Source: Candidatus Staskawiczbacteria bacterium
GTDB taxonomy: Bacteria; Patescibacteriota; Minisyncoccia; Minisyncoccales; Staskawiczbacteraceae
DNA length: 56,927 bases
Direction: 5' to 3'
Assembly (NCBI GenBank): GCA_023245145.1
Contig: JAHFKW010000004.1
Location: forward strand, 37,318-94,244
Below the pieces are notes generated by a model. That model ran no database searches, had not been told where the DNA came from, and was given only the letters and a program-made list of their open reading frames with translations. Below, one piece after another: positions 39,951 through 49,500 of the stretch. The position numbers and the translations under genes are program-made. Numbering within the stretch: the first letter of the stretch is position 1; each line of letters begins with the position of its first letter.

Positions 39951-42026
39951 TTACTGCCTCTTTCCCTCAATAATCTGCTGGGCTACGTTGCTAGGCACGG
40001 GCTCATACCTATCAAATTGCATAGTAAAGCTGGCTCGGCCCTCCGTTAGGGAACGTAAGGCGGTTGCATATCCAAACATTTCGCTCAAAGGCACTGACGC
40101 ATCTAAGACTTTCATACCCACTCTTTCTTTAGTTTCTTCAATTTTTCCTCTGCGAGATGACAAATCAGAAATAACCGTTCCAAAAAAATCTTCCGGGGTA
40201 ATGACTTCGCATTTCATAATCGGCTCTAAAATTACGGGCTTGGCGGCTTTGGCAGCGTGTTGCAAGGCCATTGACCCCGCAATTTTAAAGGCAAATTCAG
40301 ATGAGTCAACTTCGTGATATGACCCATCAAATAAAGTCACTTCCACGTCCACCAACGGATAGCCAGCCACCACACCCTTGTCCATGGCTTCAATAACTCC
40401 CTTTTCCGTCGGCTTAATAAATTCTTTGGGCACACTGCCTCCTTTAATTTCATCAATAAATTCAAAACCAGCTCCTCTTTCTTTCGGTTTAACCCGAAGC
40501 CAAACGTGTCCATATTGCCCTTTTCCACCAGACTGCCTGACATACTTTTCTTCCGCTTCAGCTTCCATAGTAATGGTTTCCCGGTAGGCCACTTGTGGTT
40601 TGCCAAAATTGGCATCCACGTTAAATTCACGACGCAATCTATCCGCAATAATATCCAAATGCAATTCTCCCATACCGGAAATAATGGTTTCGCCCGTTTC
40701 AATGTCTTCTTTAATTCTAAAGGTTGGGTCTTCTTGGGTTAACTTCCTGATAGACGCAATCAGTTTTTCTTGGTCAGCTTTAGTTTTTGGCTCCACGCGC
40801 ATGGCAATCACCGGTTCGGGGAAAGAAATTTTTTCCAAAATAATTGGTTTATCCACATCACATAATGTGTGACCGGTAACAGTGTCTTTTAATCCAACCG
40901 TGGCTCCAATTTCGCCGGCATAAATTACATCTAGTTCTTCTCGAGAATTTGATTTCATGCGCAAAATTCGAGCGATTCTTTCTTTTTCGCCTGTCACTGA
41001 ATTGAGTAAATACGTTCCCTTGTTTAACACACCCGAATAAACTCTAAAAAAGGTTAACTGCCCCACAAACGGATCAGTGGCCACTTTAAACACCAAAGCC
41101 GAAAATGGCTCGTCGTCAGAAAACTTTCTTTCAATTTCAGCGCCCGTTTTTGGGTCAGTGCCTTTGACCATGCCAATATCTAAAGGTGAAGGTAAATAGT
41201 CCACTACGCCATCCAAAACCAATTGCGTACCTTTGTTTTTTAAAGCTGAACCGCAAAAGACAGGCACCAATTTAAAAGCCAAACAAGCTTTTCGCATTAC
41301 TACCATCAATTCTTCAACCGAAATATCCTGACCTTCCAAAAGTTTATTAGTTAACGTGTCGTCTTCTCCGGCAATTCTATCCACCATCTTTTCGCGCCAA
41401 GCCTTAGCTTTTTCCAAGTATTCAGCTGGAATTTCTTTTTCCACCACATCTTTACCCTTATCTCCTTCAAAATAAATAGCTTTCATTTTTAACAAATCAA
41501 TAATGGCTGACAAATTTTCTTCTTCACCAATTGGGTAGTTCATCGCCACGGCGTTGGGAGTTAGTTTAACTAAAATGGATTGAAAAGATTTTTCAAAACT
41601 GCCCCCCATTCGGTCCAATTTATTAATAAAGCAAATTCGCGGCGTGCCATATTTATCAGCCTGACGCCACACGGTTTCAGATTGAGGTTCAACCCCAGCT
41701 ACTCCGTCAAACACCACCACGGCACCATCTAAAACACGCAGTGATCTTTGGACTTCAGCCGTAAAATCAATGTGGCCAGGCGTGTCAATTAAGTTCATTT
41801 GAATCCCCTTCCAGTGCATGGTAATCGCCGCGGCGGTAATCGTAATTCCCCTTTCTCTTTCTTGTGGCATCCAATCCATCACTGTATCACCTTCGTGCAC
41901 TTCTCCGATTTTATGTGAAACTCCGGTATAAAAAAGCAACCTTTCAGAGACGGTTGTTTTACCCGCATCAATGTGGGCGATAATTCCAAAGTTTCGTAAT
42001 TTTTCGAGGTTGTATTGTCTGGACAT
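39951..42026 (-). CDS. fusA: Elongation factor G
   Basis: GTPase for translocation and, with RRF, recycling. 691 aa with GIIAHIDAGKTTVSERLLFYTG, RERGITITAAAITMHWKG, DTPGHIDFTAEVQRSLRVLDG, NKLDR, and domain IV GGKGQYGHVWL. Separated from rpsG by a terminator and a structured leader (42027-42229), unlike the usual str operon. Confidence 0.98.
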   Translation of the reverse strand: MSRQYNLEKLRNFGIIAHIDAGKTTVSERLLFYTGVSHKIGEVHEGDTVMDWMPQERERGITITAAAITMHWKGIQMNLIDTPGHIDFTAEVQRSLRVLDGAVVVFDGVAGVEPQSETVWRQADKYGTPRICFINKLDRMGGSFEKSFQSILVKLTPNAVAMNYPIGEEENLSAIIDLLKMKAIYFEGDKGKDVVEKEIPAEYLEKAKAWREKMVDRIAGEDDTLTNKLLEGQDISVEELMVVMRKACLAFKLVPVFCGSALKNKGTQLVLDGVVDYLPSPLDIGMVKGTDPKTGAEIERKFSDDEPFSALVFKVATDPFVGQLTFFRVYSGVLNKGTYLLNSVTGEKERIARILRMKSNSREELDVIYAGEIGATVGLKDTVTGHTLCDVDKPIILEKISFPEPVIAMRVEPKTKADQEKLIASIRKLTQEDPTFRIKEDIETGETIISGMGELHLDIIADRLRREFNVDANFGKPQVAYRETITMEAEAEEKYVRQSGGKGQYGHVWLRVKPKERGAGFEFIDEIKGGSVPKEFIKPTEKGVIEAMDKGVVAGYPLVDVEVTLFDGSYHEVDSSEFAFKIAGSMALQHAAKAAKPVILEPIMKCEVITPEDFFGTVISDLSSRRGKIEETKERVGMKVLDASVPLSEMFGYATALRSLTEGRASFTMQFDRYEPVPSNVAQQIIEGKRQ

Positions 42027-42054
42027 AAAATGATTAGATTTTTTATTATTACTA

Positions 42055-42138
42055 TTGACAAAGGCTTTTATTCGCGTATACTGAAGCTATAAATGGCTTC
42101 GGCCTCCGAGGCCCTCCGCAAGGGGGGCCGTTTTGTTT
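42055..42138 (+). ncRNA. Candidate small RNA antisense to the fusA leader
   Basis: Complete plus-strand unit: TTGACA (42055-42060), 16-nt spacer, TATACT (42077-42082), expected start near 42089, then GGCC-TCCGA-GGCC and a terminator GGCCCTCC-GCAA-GGGGGGCC (42110-42129) with TTTTGTTT. Product ~50 nt with no ORF. It lies opposite the fusA 5' leader. Confidence 0.55.
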
Positions 42139-42181
42139 ACAAAAATTTCTTAACTTTGTCTAGGTTGTATTGACGAGACAT
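42137..42181 (-). CDS. 14-codon upstream ORF resembling the EF-G N-terminus
   Basis: ATG 42181 to TAA 42137 encodes MSRQYNLDKVKKFL. fusA begins MSRQYNLEKLRNFG. Identity is 9 of 14 residues, although several codons differ (TCT/TCC, CGT/AGA, CTA/CTC). It lies 111 bp upstream of fusA, after the rpsG terminator. It may be a leader peptide, or the remnant of a previous fusA start displaced by insertion of the 42027-42136 segment. Confidence 0.55.
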   Translation of the reverse strand: MSRQYNLDKVKKFL

Positions 42182-42189
42182 AGTTTTAT

Positions 42190-42220
42190 AAAAAAATATG
42201 GACAGCAGACGCCATCCATA
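42190..42220 (-). terminator. Terminator after rpsG
   Basis: TATGGA/TCCATA arms (42197-42202, 42215-42220) with inner pairing, then TTTTTTTAT on the minus strand. It separates rpsL-rpsG from fusA. Confidence 0.75.
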
Positions 42221-42229
42221 TATTAAATA

Positions 42230-42700
42230 TTATTTTTGGCGAGCAAAATGCGCGAAAGCTTTGTTGGCTTCGGCCATGCGGTGCATGTCAGCTTTCTTTT
42301 TCATAGCTGCGCCTTCGTTCTTGGAAACGTTAATTAACTCTTGACCTAATTTTTCAGCCATACTTTTACCTTTGGCAGCACGTGCTCCATCAATAATCCA
42401 TTTTAAAGCCAAAAACATTTTTCTTTCCGGCCTAATTTCCATGGGCACCTGATACGTGGCGCCTCCAATTCTTTTGGGTTTGACTTCCAGTAATGGCGAA
42501 GCATTTTCCACGGCGGATTTAAAAAGCTCCATTGGCTCTTGTTTGGTTTTTTCTTTAATCAAATCAAAAGCACCGTATACAATAGTACGCGCGGTGGATT
42601 TTTTGCCGTCCTGCATCACTTTATTAATTAATTGCGCCACGGCTACGTCGTTGTAAACTGAATCCGGTGCAATAATATGTTTTTTAAAAGCTCTCCTCAT
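42230..42700 (-). CDS. rpsG: 30S ribosomal protein S7
   Basis: 156 aa with [59 protein letters not shown] and the C-terminal [23 protein letters not shown]. Confidence 0.97.
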   Translation of the reverse strand: MRRAFKKHIIAPDSVYNDVAVAQLINKVMQDGKKSTARTIVYGAFDLIKEKTKQEPMELFKSAVENASPLLEVKPKRIGGATYQVPMEIRPERKMFLALKWIIDGARAAKGKSMAEKLGQELINVSKNEGAAMKKKADMHRMAEANKAFAHFARQK

Positions 42701-42701
42701 G

Positions 42702-42820
42702 TGAATTATTCTAATTATACTAATTACTCTAATTATTCTAAATAATGCCCAATTTTTAAATTTCTAATTTCACTCTTAATATTTGATTAGGTTAATTAGA
42801 ATAATTAGGTTAATTAGACA
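42702..42820. repeat. Intergenic TTCTAATT-type repeat between rpsL and rpsG
   Basis: Tandem TTCTAATTATACTAATTACT words on one side and GGTTAATTAGAATAATTAGG words on the other give an AT-rich inverted repeat of ~100 bp. Confidence 0.7.
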
Positions 42821-43237
42821 TTATGCGGCCTTCGGCCGTTTGGCGCCGTACCTTGACCTTCCCTGCTTTCTGTTTTCCACGCCTGTGGTATCTAAAACTC
42901 CTCTGACAATATGATATCGTACTCCCGGTAAATCCTTAACTCTTCCTCCCCTGATTAATACCACGCTGTGTTCTTGTAAATTATGTCCTTCTCCGGGAAT
43001 GTAAGCCGTCACTTCCATACCATTAGACAACTTTACCCTGGCTACTTTTCTAAGCGCCGAATTCGGTTTTCTGGGCGTTTGAGTAAACACTTTCAAGCAG
43101 ACTCCCCTTTTAAACGGTGATGGATAGGTTGAAGGCCTGTTTTTTAAAACATTAAATCCGTAATGCAAAGCCACGCCCTTCTTTTTTTTAGGAATCGCTT
43201 TTCTTGGCCGTTTAATAAGTTGATGAATCGTTGGCAT
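42821..43237 (-). CDS. rpsL: 30S ribosomal protein S12
   Basis: 138 aa decoding-centre protein with [36 protein letters not shown] (Lys of the streptomycin region) and [35 protein letters not shown]. Confidence 0.97.
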   Translation of the reverse strand: MPTIHQLIKRPRKAIPKKKKGVALHYGFNVLKNRPSTYPSPFKRGVCLKVFTQTPRKPNSALRKVARVKLSNGMEVTAYIPGEGHNLQEHSVVLIRGGRVKDLPGVRYHIVRGVLDTTGVENRKQGRSRYGAKRPKAA

Positions 43238-43245
43238 GAGAGAAT

Positions 43246-43272
43246 GTTAGCAAAAAAATAATCAGCTGTCAA
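43246..43272 (-). promoter_or_regulatory. Promoter of rpsL-rpsG
   Basis: TTGACA (43267-43272), 15-16-nt spacer, TAACAT (43246-43251) on the minus strand, very close to the rpsL ATG, giving a leader of only a few bases. Confidence 0.55.
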
Positions 43273-43890
43273 CTAGATTCCGACAATAATACGGAATAGG
43301 TATTCAGTGGCGACCGATAAAAAGTCCAGTGCATTGAAAAATAATAAAGCCAATAGAATGTAAAAACCATACCGTTGCAAGAAGTTTTTAACAACGAAAA
43401 GTCGGTCGGGGATAAACGTAAACAAAATCCAATGCCCATCTAACGGTGGAACGGGAATCAAGTTAAACAAACCAAGCATTAAATTCGTCAGCACAATGAT
43501 AATAAAAAACTGAATGATTGGAGCGCCAAATGGCAAACCGCTAAAACGAACAACTAAACCAAAAATAACGGCTAAAGAAAAGTTTGACAAAGGGCCGGCA
43601 ATAGCCACTTTAAGACTCCCCCATTTTTGATCCCGAAAATTATACGGATTAACGGGAACGGGCTTGGCCCAGCCGACTAAAAAAGGAGCGCCGGTGATAA
43701 ATAACACCAGTGGTAAAATGATGGAACCAAACAAATCAATATGTTTAATGGGATTTAAAGTCAGACGACCAGCGTATTTGGCGGTTGGGTCGCCCAAAGC
43801 CTCTGCCACAAAACCGTGGGCCAATTCATGAATAATAACCGAAAACAATAAAATAATAAGAGAAAAAATTGTAATCAGAGTGTCTTGCAT
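43273..43890 (-). CDS. M50-family membrane metalloprotease (site-2 protease type)
   Basis: 205 aa, about five transmembrane segments. HELAH at residues 21-25 and NLIPVPPLDGHWI near 143-155 supply the zinc site of the SpoIVFB/Rv-type S2P family; no PDZ domain, unlike rseP at 6173. Substrate unknown. It stands upstream of rpsL in transcription order. Confidence 0.85.
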   Translation of the reverse strand: MQDTLITIFSLIILLFSVIIHELAHGFVAEALGDPTAKYAGRLTLNPIKHIDLFGSIILPLVLFITGAPFLVGWAKPVPVNPYNFRDQKWGSLKVAIAGPLSNFSLAVIFGLVVRFSGLPFGAPIIQFFIIIVLTNLMLGLFNLIPVPPLDGHWILFTFIPDRLFVVKNFLQRYGFYILLALLFFNALDFLSVATEYLFRIIVGI

Positions 43891-43942
43891 GTCTTATTTT
43901 TACTACATATTGCAAAAAAGATAAAGAAGTGATATAAGTATA

Positions 43943-44020
43943 GTTATCAAGTTCATAAAGTTCATCAAGTTATAAAGTCGACGAACTTTAAAACTTTATA
44001 ACTTTAAACTTTTAACTACG
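43943..44020. repeat. ACTTGATA-type inverted repeat upstream of rpmB
   Basis: GTTATCAAGTTCATAAAGTT and AAGTTATAAAG words on one side, CTTTAAAACTTTATAACTTT on the other, centred on GTCGAC. It covers the region where the rpmB promoter and leader are expected (TATAAGTATAG lies just upstream). Confidence 0.7.
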
Positions 44021-44022
44021 TT

Positions 44023-44208
44023 ATGGCAAGCAAAATATGCACAATCTGTGCTAAAAAATCATCTATGGGCTGGACGTTAGTAAAACTGCGAGGAAAGTTT
44101 AACCCCACCCAAAAAGTACGCCGATACCCCAATTTACAATGGGCGCGTTTTGGTGGCAAGAGAGTCTTAGCCTGTGCCAAATGCATTAAAGCCATGGCAA
44201 AGGTGTAA
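44023..44208 (+). CDS. rpmB: 50S ribosomal protein L28
   Basis: 61 aa with KICTICAKKSSMGWT, FNPTQKVRRYPNLQWARF and VLACAKCIKAM: the four-cysteine form of L28. One of the few housekeeping genes on the plus strand. Confidence 0.93.
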   Translation: MASKICTICAKKSSMGWTLVKLRGKFNPTQKVRRYPNLQWARFGGKRVLACAKCIKAMAKV

Positions 44209-44229
44209 AGAGACAGTGCCTCACCAAAA

Positions 44230-44258
44230 CCAAAAAAACGCCTAAGGCGTTTTTTTGG
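44230..44258. terminator. Bidirectional terminator between rpmB and the O-antigen ligase gene
   Basis: CCAAAAAAACGCC and GGCGTTTTTTTGG form a 13-bp stem that serves both converging genes; the TAG stop of the minus-strand gene lies in its loop. Confidence 0.9.
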
Positions 44259-46554
44259 TAACTGGATCATCTGCCAAAATTGATGTTAACGCCGCCTTGC
44301 CGGCCCTTAAATTATCTACAATCTTTTGGATATTTTTATTATCAGGATTTGCCTCAAGTAATTTTAAGAATACCTCCAAGGCCTTATTTTTTTGACCAAG
44401 CCAATCATAGGTTATGCCAGAATAATAAAGTGCTTCAGCATAATTGGGAGATATCAGCAAAGCAGTTTGAAAATTATCTTGGGCTTTTTGCCAATATTTA
44501 TCTTGATAGTATACTAAACCTATTTGAAAATATAGCGCAGAATCACCCGGAGCATATTTTTTAACTTTATCAAAGGCCAGTGCTTCGGCTTCAAAGTCAC
44601 CGGTTAACCTGGCCAAGAGTGCTAATTGAAAATAGGCCGGAGCATAATCTGCTTTCACACCAATGGCATTCATAAAACTATTTTTAGCTGAAACAAAATC
44701 CTGCGACGCCACATGCAAACTGCCTTGTTGCAAAAAAAGGTAGGGATTGGCGGGACTTAAAGCAATCGCCTTGTCATACGACTGACTAGCGCATTCTGAT
44801 GCGTCAGCTATAAGACCGGCTAAATTTCTACAAATATACCCTTTGGCTGACCAATTCTCAACATTAATGGGATTTATAGCCAAGGCGGTATTAATGGCAA
44901 TAACGGAGTCGCGGGCCAGCGCCTGAACTGATTTTTTAATTTCGGGATTTTTGGCGGCATCTGGCATCAAAACCTCTTGTTGTAATTTTGCAAGTGAAAA
45001 CAAAGCCAACTGATTAAAATACCGATCTGCCCGTGAATTTTGATTAATAGCCTTTTTAACATAATCAATTGCGCGGTCTTTTTCGTTTAAAGCGAAGGCT
45101 TGACTGGCTTTATAATAATATACATCTGCAACATAACGCTGACCGGCAAGCACTAAAAATCCAGCACCAAAAATAAACAAGGCAGTTAAGACGCTTGTAA
45201 CCAACAGGCTGACAAGAGAATGAGGCAAAATAACAAACGTTTTACGACTGTCAAACACCAATGATACCAATGCACCCATAGAGAAAAATAACACCACGGC
45301 GATAGTTACATTAAAATTATACAAAAAATAACTAACTATTTGAGCTGAAAATGAAGCCGTAAGACCAATTGATAATGGCATAACCCATGATTGATACTGA
45401 CCAAGTTCATCGGATTTGGATTTAATTTTTTGCCACCCACCCGCCAAAAGCTTTTTCATGCTGGCAATGAACAATAACATCATGGCTGTCAAAAAAGCTA
45501 AAACGGCTAAAGTTCCTGATGAAACAACATCCGTTAAAAATCCGGAAGCTCCAAAGGTAAAGTTAATATTCCAAAACTCTCTTTGGTTAAAGTTTTTACT
45601 TTTGTACTTTAAAAATCCGTAAATAAAATTACCCGGACCAAAGCCAAAAATTGGATTTTCCTTGAGCATCAGGGCATCAATATCGACAGTATCTTTTTGG
45701 GGCAAGTTAACCTCTATCGGTTTTTGATGAAACAAAGATATACCAGGATTAACTACGATAAAGAATAAAGCTACCATGACGAAGAAAATCGGTAAAGCTA
45801 AAAACCGAGCATCAAATACATCCTTTTGAATTATCCAGAAAAAGACTATGAGGGCTGAACCTAAAAGCGCCACCCACCAAAGAAATGTGGAATTAAGCGC
45901 CACCAATATCATTAAAGTTAAAACCGCATTGAAGAAAAATAAAATCCGATGCCACTTTTGGTCAATCATGAAAAACACCAACGACAAAGGGAGTAACGAC
46001 GCAGCCAGAATACCAAGACTTCCCGGCGACCCCACGGTATTAAAACCAACATTTTGAGCAAAAACAAGGGGCAAACTATAAAGCCCGGCTAACTGCAATA
46101 CTCCATACAGACATGCTAAGGTACTGGAAATTTCCAGCAAAACCAGTGAAATGATTACCTCTTTTTTTGAAAAATGACTACTGATTAAAAAGTATATTAA
46201 CACAACACACAAGAGCGAAACAAAACTTTGTTGAGGATTAGATGCCGTCCCCCAAAAACTGTCATTTCTGGTAAGCGACAACATGGTGGAGACAAAAGAA
46301 GCCAATAATAATATACCCAGAGCCAACGTAACTTTATTTAAAGACAGGGTGAGCTTAGCCGATATAAGTGCTTTTGCCAGCCAAGCAAACATAGCTAAAA
46401 AAACCAGCCCTATTAACAATAGCTGTTTATTGGTTTCAAGAAAATTTTGAGTGAGAGGGAGAAAAAAGAGGGGCGTCAAAAAAATTAATGCATAAAGACT
46501 ATACCTAATTACTCTGTCGCATAATACTATGGCGCGCGCTTTTTTTTCAAACAT
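44242..46554 (-). CDS. O-antigen ligase/polymerase-like membrane protein with C-terminal TPR repeats
   Basis: 770 aa. The N-terminal ~470 residues hold about twelve transmembrane segments with a large loop containing ENPIFGFGPGNFIYGFLKYK, the region typical of the Wzy/WaaL-type O-antigen ligase family. The C-terminal ~290 residues form TPR-like repeats (ALAINPINVENWSAKGYICR, SLHVASQDFVSAKNSFMNAIG, ALYYSGITYDWLGQKNKALEVFLKLLEANPDN). It probably transfers or polymerises a surface glycan, and may modify the adjacent giant surface proteins; the context supports this but does not prove it. Confidence 0.8.
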   Translation of the reverse strand: MFEKKARAIVLCDRVIRYSLYALIFLTPLFFLPLTQNFLETNKQLLLIGLVFLAMFAWLAKALISAKLTLSLNKVTLALGILLLASFVSTMLSLTRNDSFWGTASNPQQSFVSLLCVVLIYFLISSHFSKKEVIISLVLLEISSTLACLYGVLQLAGLYSLPLVFAQNVGFNTVGSPGSLGILAASLLPLSLVFFMIDQKWHRILFFFNAVLTLMILVALNSTFLWWVALLGSALIVFFWIIQKDVFDARFLALPIFFVMVALFFIVVNPGISLFHQKPIEVNLPQKDTVDIDALMLKENPIFGFGPGNFIYGFLKYKSKNFNQREFWNINFTFGASGFLTDVVSSGTLAVLAFLTAMMLLFIASMKKLLAGGWQKIKSKSDELGQYQSWVMPLSIGLTASFSAQIVSYFLYNFNVTIAVVLFFSMGALVSLVFDSRKTFVILPHSLVSLLVTSVLTALFIFGAGFLVLAGQRYVADVYYYKASQAFALNEKDRAIDYVKKAINQNSRADRYFNQLALFSLAKLQQEVLMPDAAKNPEIKKSVQALARDSVIAINTALAINPINVENWSAKGYICRNLAGLIADASECASQSYDKAIALSPANPYLFLQQGSLHVASQDFVSAKNSFMNAIGVKADYAPAYFQLALLARLTGDFEAEALAFDKVKKYAPGDSALYFQIGLVYYQDKYWQKAQDNFQTALLISPNYAEALYYSGITYDWLGQKNKALEVFLKLLEANPDNKNIQKIVDNLRAGKAALTSILADDPVTKKTP

Positions 46555-46579
46555 TAGATTTTTATTTTAAGTTTATAAT

Positions 46580-49500
46580 TTATTTAAAAATGGTATTGCC
46601 TTTTACTCTAATCCCGCCCTTAAAATTAAACGTCGGGGTCAGACCACTACTTAAGGTTAAAGTATAGGTTACGCTGTGAGTAGTTAAGGAAGTATCTTTA
46701 TTGCTCCAAACATCCTGACAGGCAAAATAAATAGTTTTTGAGCCGTTACTGCCCAAACTTGGCATAGTGCAAGACCCGGCGCTTGAGCCGTCTCCCGTAC
46801 AATCGGCGCCGGACATACTATCGTAACTGGCATTGGTGGTTGAAGCTTTGCAATCGCCCGGCTCGTCCAAGGAATATGTAATAGTGGGCGTGGCGGTACG
46901 AATAGTGGAACTGGTGGCTGGATTAAAACTGGAAGGAACTGGCGCGGTGGCGTCAGGAGTGTTGATGGCAGGGGTGACGGTGTAGGTATCTAACGCAACT
47001 CCCGCATTAGTGATTCTGAAGGTGTAGGCATGGCCAGCTGCCCCTGATTGCAAAATCAAAGAATATTCATCTTCGGTATTATAAGCATTGGTTAATGAGA
47101 TTGAACTAGTGTCAGAGCCAGTATCCTTACCCTGTCCAGCCATAAATGTTCCCACGGCGGTTAATCTTGAAGTGGTCGCATCGCCATCGGTAAAATTAGA
47201 AGAATTAGAAAGTCGAACATTATTGGTGCCGGTGGTAATCTGGGTCCAACTGCCCGAATCCTCTTTAAATTCCAAGCGACGAGTAATACTACCAGCAACG
47301 GTACCAGTGTTGGCCGTTTCAATTCTTAATCTAAAAGTAGTAGCAATACCAACATCATAATTAGTGTCTTCGGCAGCCAGTGGGTTGGCAGTGTTTAATC
47401 CAGCCGGTACCAAATTGTCGCTATAAAAACGGAAATGTTTTTGATCGTAAGTGGGAGAAGCAAAAATCCAATGCGGAGCTGATTCTCCGTCATCATTACC
47501 ACCAGCGTTGGTGCAACTGGTACAAGTGGCGCTACTGGTGGAAGTTTGGGAATCTTTGACATCCAAATAGTTGGCGGTGGCGGCGCTGGTTAAATCTAAG
47601 GTAAACTTGGTGCCGGCACTGGAAGATACAAGCTTAAGTTCGTCGTTGCTGTCTAAACCATCCAGGTTGAACGTGTTGGAAATAGTGTAAGTGGTGGTGT
47701 GGGTGAAAGTCAGGGTTTGATCTGAACTATTGTTGGTGGCTTCCTGCTTGGTGAGGTTGTAGAAAGTGGTGGTACCAGTGATGGACTGGTCAGTGCCGTC
47801 CAAGGTGACGGTGCCGGAGCGGGCGGTGAAAGTGCCGGAGTTGGACCAGTTGCCGGCGAGAGTGATGGCATAGTTACTACCTGACTTAGTGTCTAGCGTT
47901 CCGGCGGTGATGGTGAGATTGTTGTCTACATCGAGAGCATCTTGGAGGGTGTAGGTGCCACCGCTACCGTTTTGGGTTAGCTTGTAAAATGAAGAACCGC
48001 CCGAGGTAATTGTAGCAGAGCCGGAGGTTGAAGTAAGCGTGACAGTGGTAACTCTAGCAGTAAACGTGCCAGCGTTGCTCCAGTTACCACCGACAGTTAA
48101 GCTATAACCCGACCCCGTAACAGCATCCAAAATTCCAGCAGTGATAGTAAGATTATTATTAGCAGTAGTATTTCCTCCTAATTCGTACGTTTCCGAAGCA
48201 TTATTTACCGTTAAATTATAGTATGTAAGATTCTTGACGGTGGTATTGCCTCCTGAATTATTGCCAGTGTAAATGACGGTAGAAGTTGATGCTGTGAAGG
48301 TGCCACTATTATGAAAGGGTATGCCGTCAGTGCCTGCAAGCGTAATGGTACGTGAGCTTGCGTTTAGCGTTGAACCACTGGCGATGACTAAATTATATGA
48401 AGCGGTCAAATCGTCTTGCAGAGTGTAGGTCCCTCCAGAACCTTGTATTTGGATGTCATAGAAGGCTGAACCTCCTGAAGTAAGCGTAGCGCCAGCAGAA
48501 GTACTATTTAAATTAACGAGGCTCGTTCGAGCAGTAAACGTACCAGCATTAGACCAATTACCGCCGACATTCAAAGTGTAGGTACTTACCGCATCTAGCG
48601 TGCCAGCGGTAATGGTGAGGTTATTGTTGAGGGCAGTAGAACCCGCTAAAACATATGTTTCCGAAGCGTTGTTGATCGTTACGTTATAATATGTCACATT
48701 TTGGTTAATCGTGGTATTGCCACCCGAGTTGTTACCGGTGTAGGCTACCGTTCCGGTGCTAGCGGTGAAGGTGCCACCACTGGAAGGGAATGGAGTACCG
48801 GTGGTACCAGATAAGGTGAGGGTGACTGAACCACCATTGAGAGTGCCAGTGGTAATGGTTAAAACATCCGAGACGGTGGTGGCGTCTTGCAAGGTCCAGC
48901 CTCCTCCACTACCGTCGAAGGTGAGGTCATAAAAGCTTGAGCCTCCAGTGGTAATGGTTTTACCAGTGGCCGTGGCGTTAAAGGTAACCGTGCCACTACG
49001 GGCGGTAAACGTTCCAGCATTTGACCAGTTGCCACCGACCGAAATGGCGCTATTGGTCCCCGATTTGGTATCCAGTGTTCCAGCGGTAATTGTTAAATTA
49101 CCACTGGTAGTTAAGGCACCTTGAAGTTCAAATGTACCTCCACTTCCATTAAAAGTAATATTGCCCACAGTTTTGCCGTTAGTAGTAATAGCAGTGGTCC
49201 CCGATGTGCCGGTGAAAGTAATAGCAGAAGTAGTACCACTTCCCAACGTGTAGGTCATACCCGAAGCGAGTTTAAAGGTTACCCCACCACCGCCGACAGT
49301 AAGAGTAACTGAAGAGTTATGAGTTAAAGTGTTTACATAGCCCGTCATGTCCAGCGAATTTATGGTAATATTAGCCGATAGTGTTGAATTACTAGCGCCC
49401 CCACCCACACCATCAAAGAACACATCACAGGTACTGTCGGGAACCGAAGCATTATTTGATCCGTTGGAAGAGGTTGCCCAGTTCGTGTTTCCAGTGGCGC

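Noticed and set aside
40337-40872. ORFs overlapping fusA on other frames
   Set aside because: Out-of-frame shadows of a highly conserved gene with no ribosome-binding sites.
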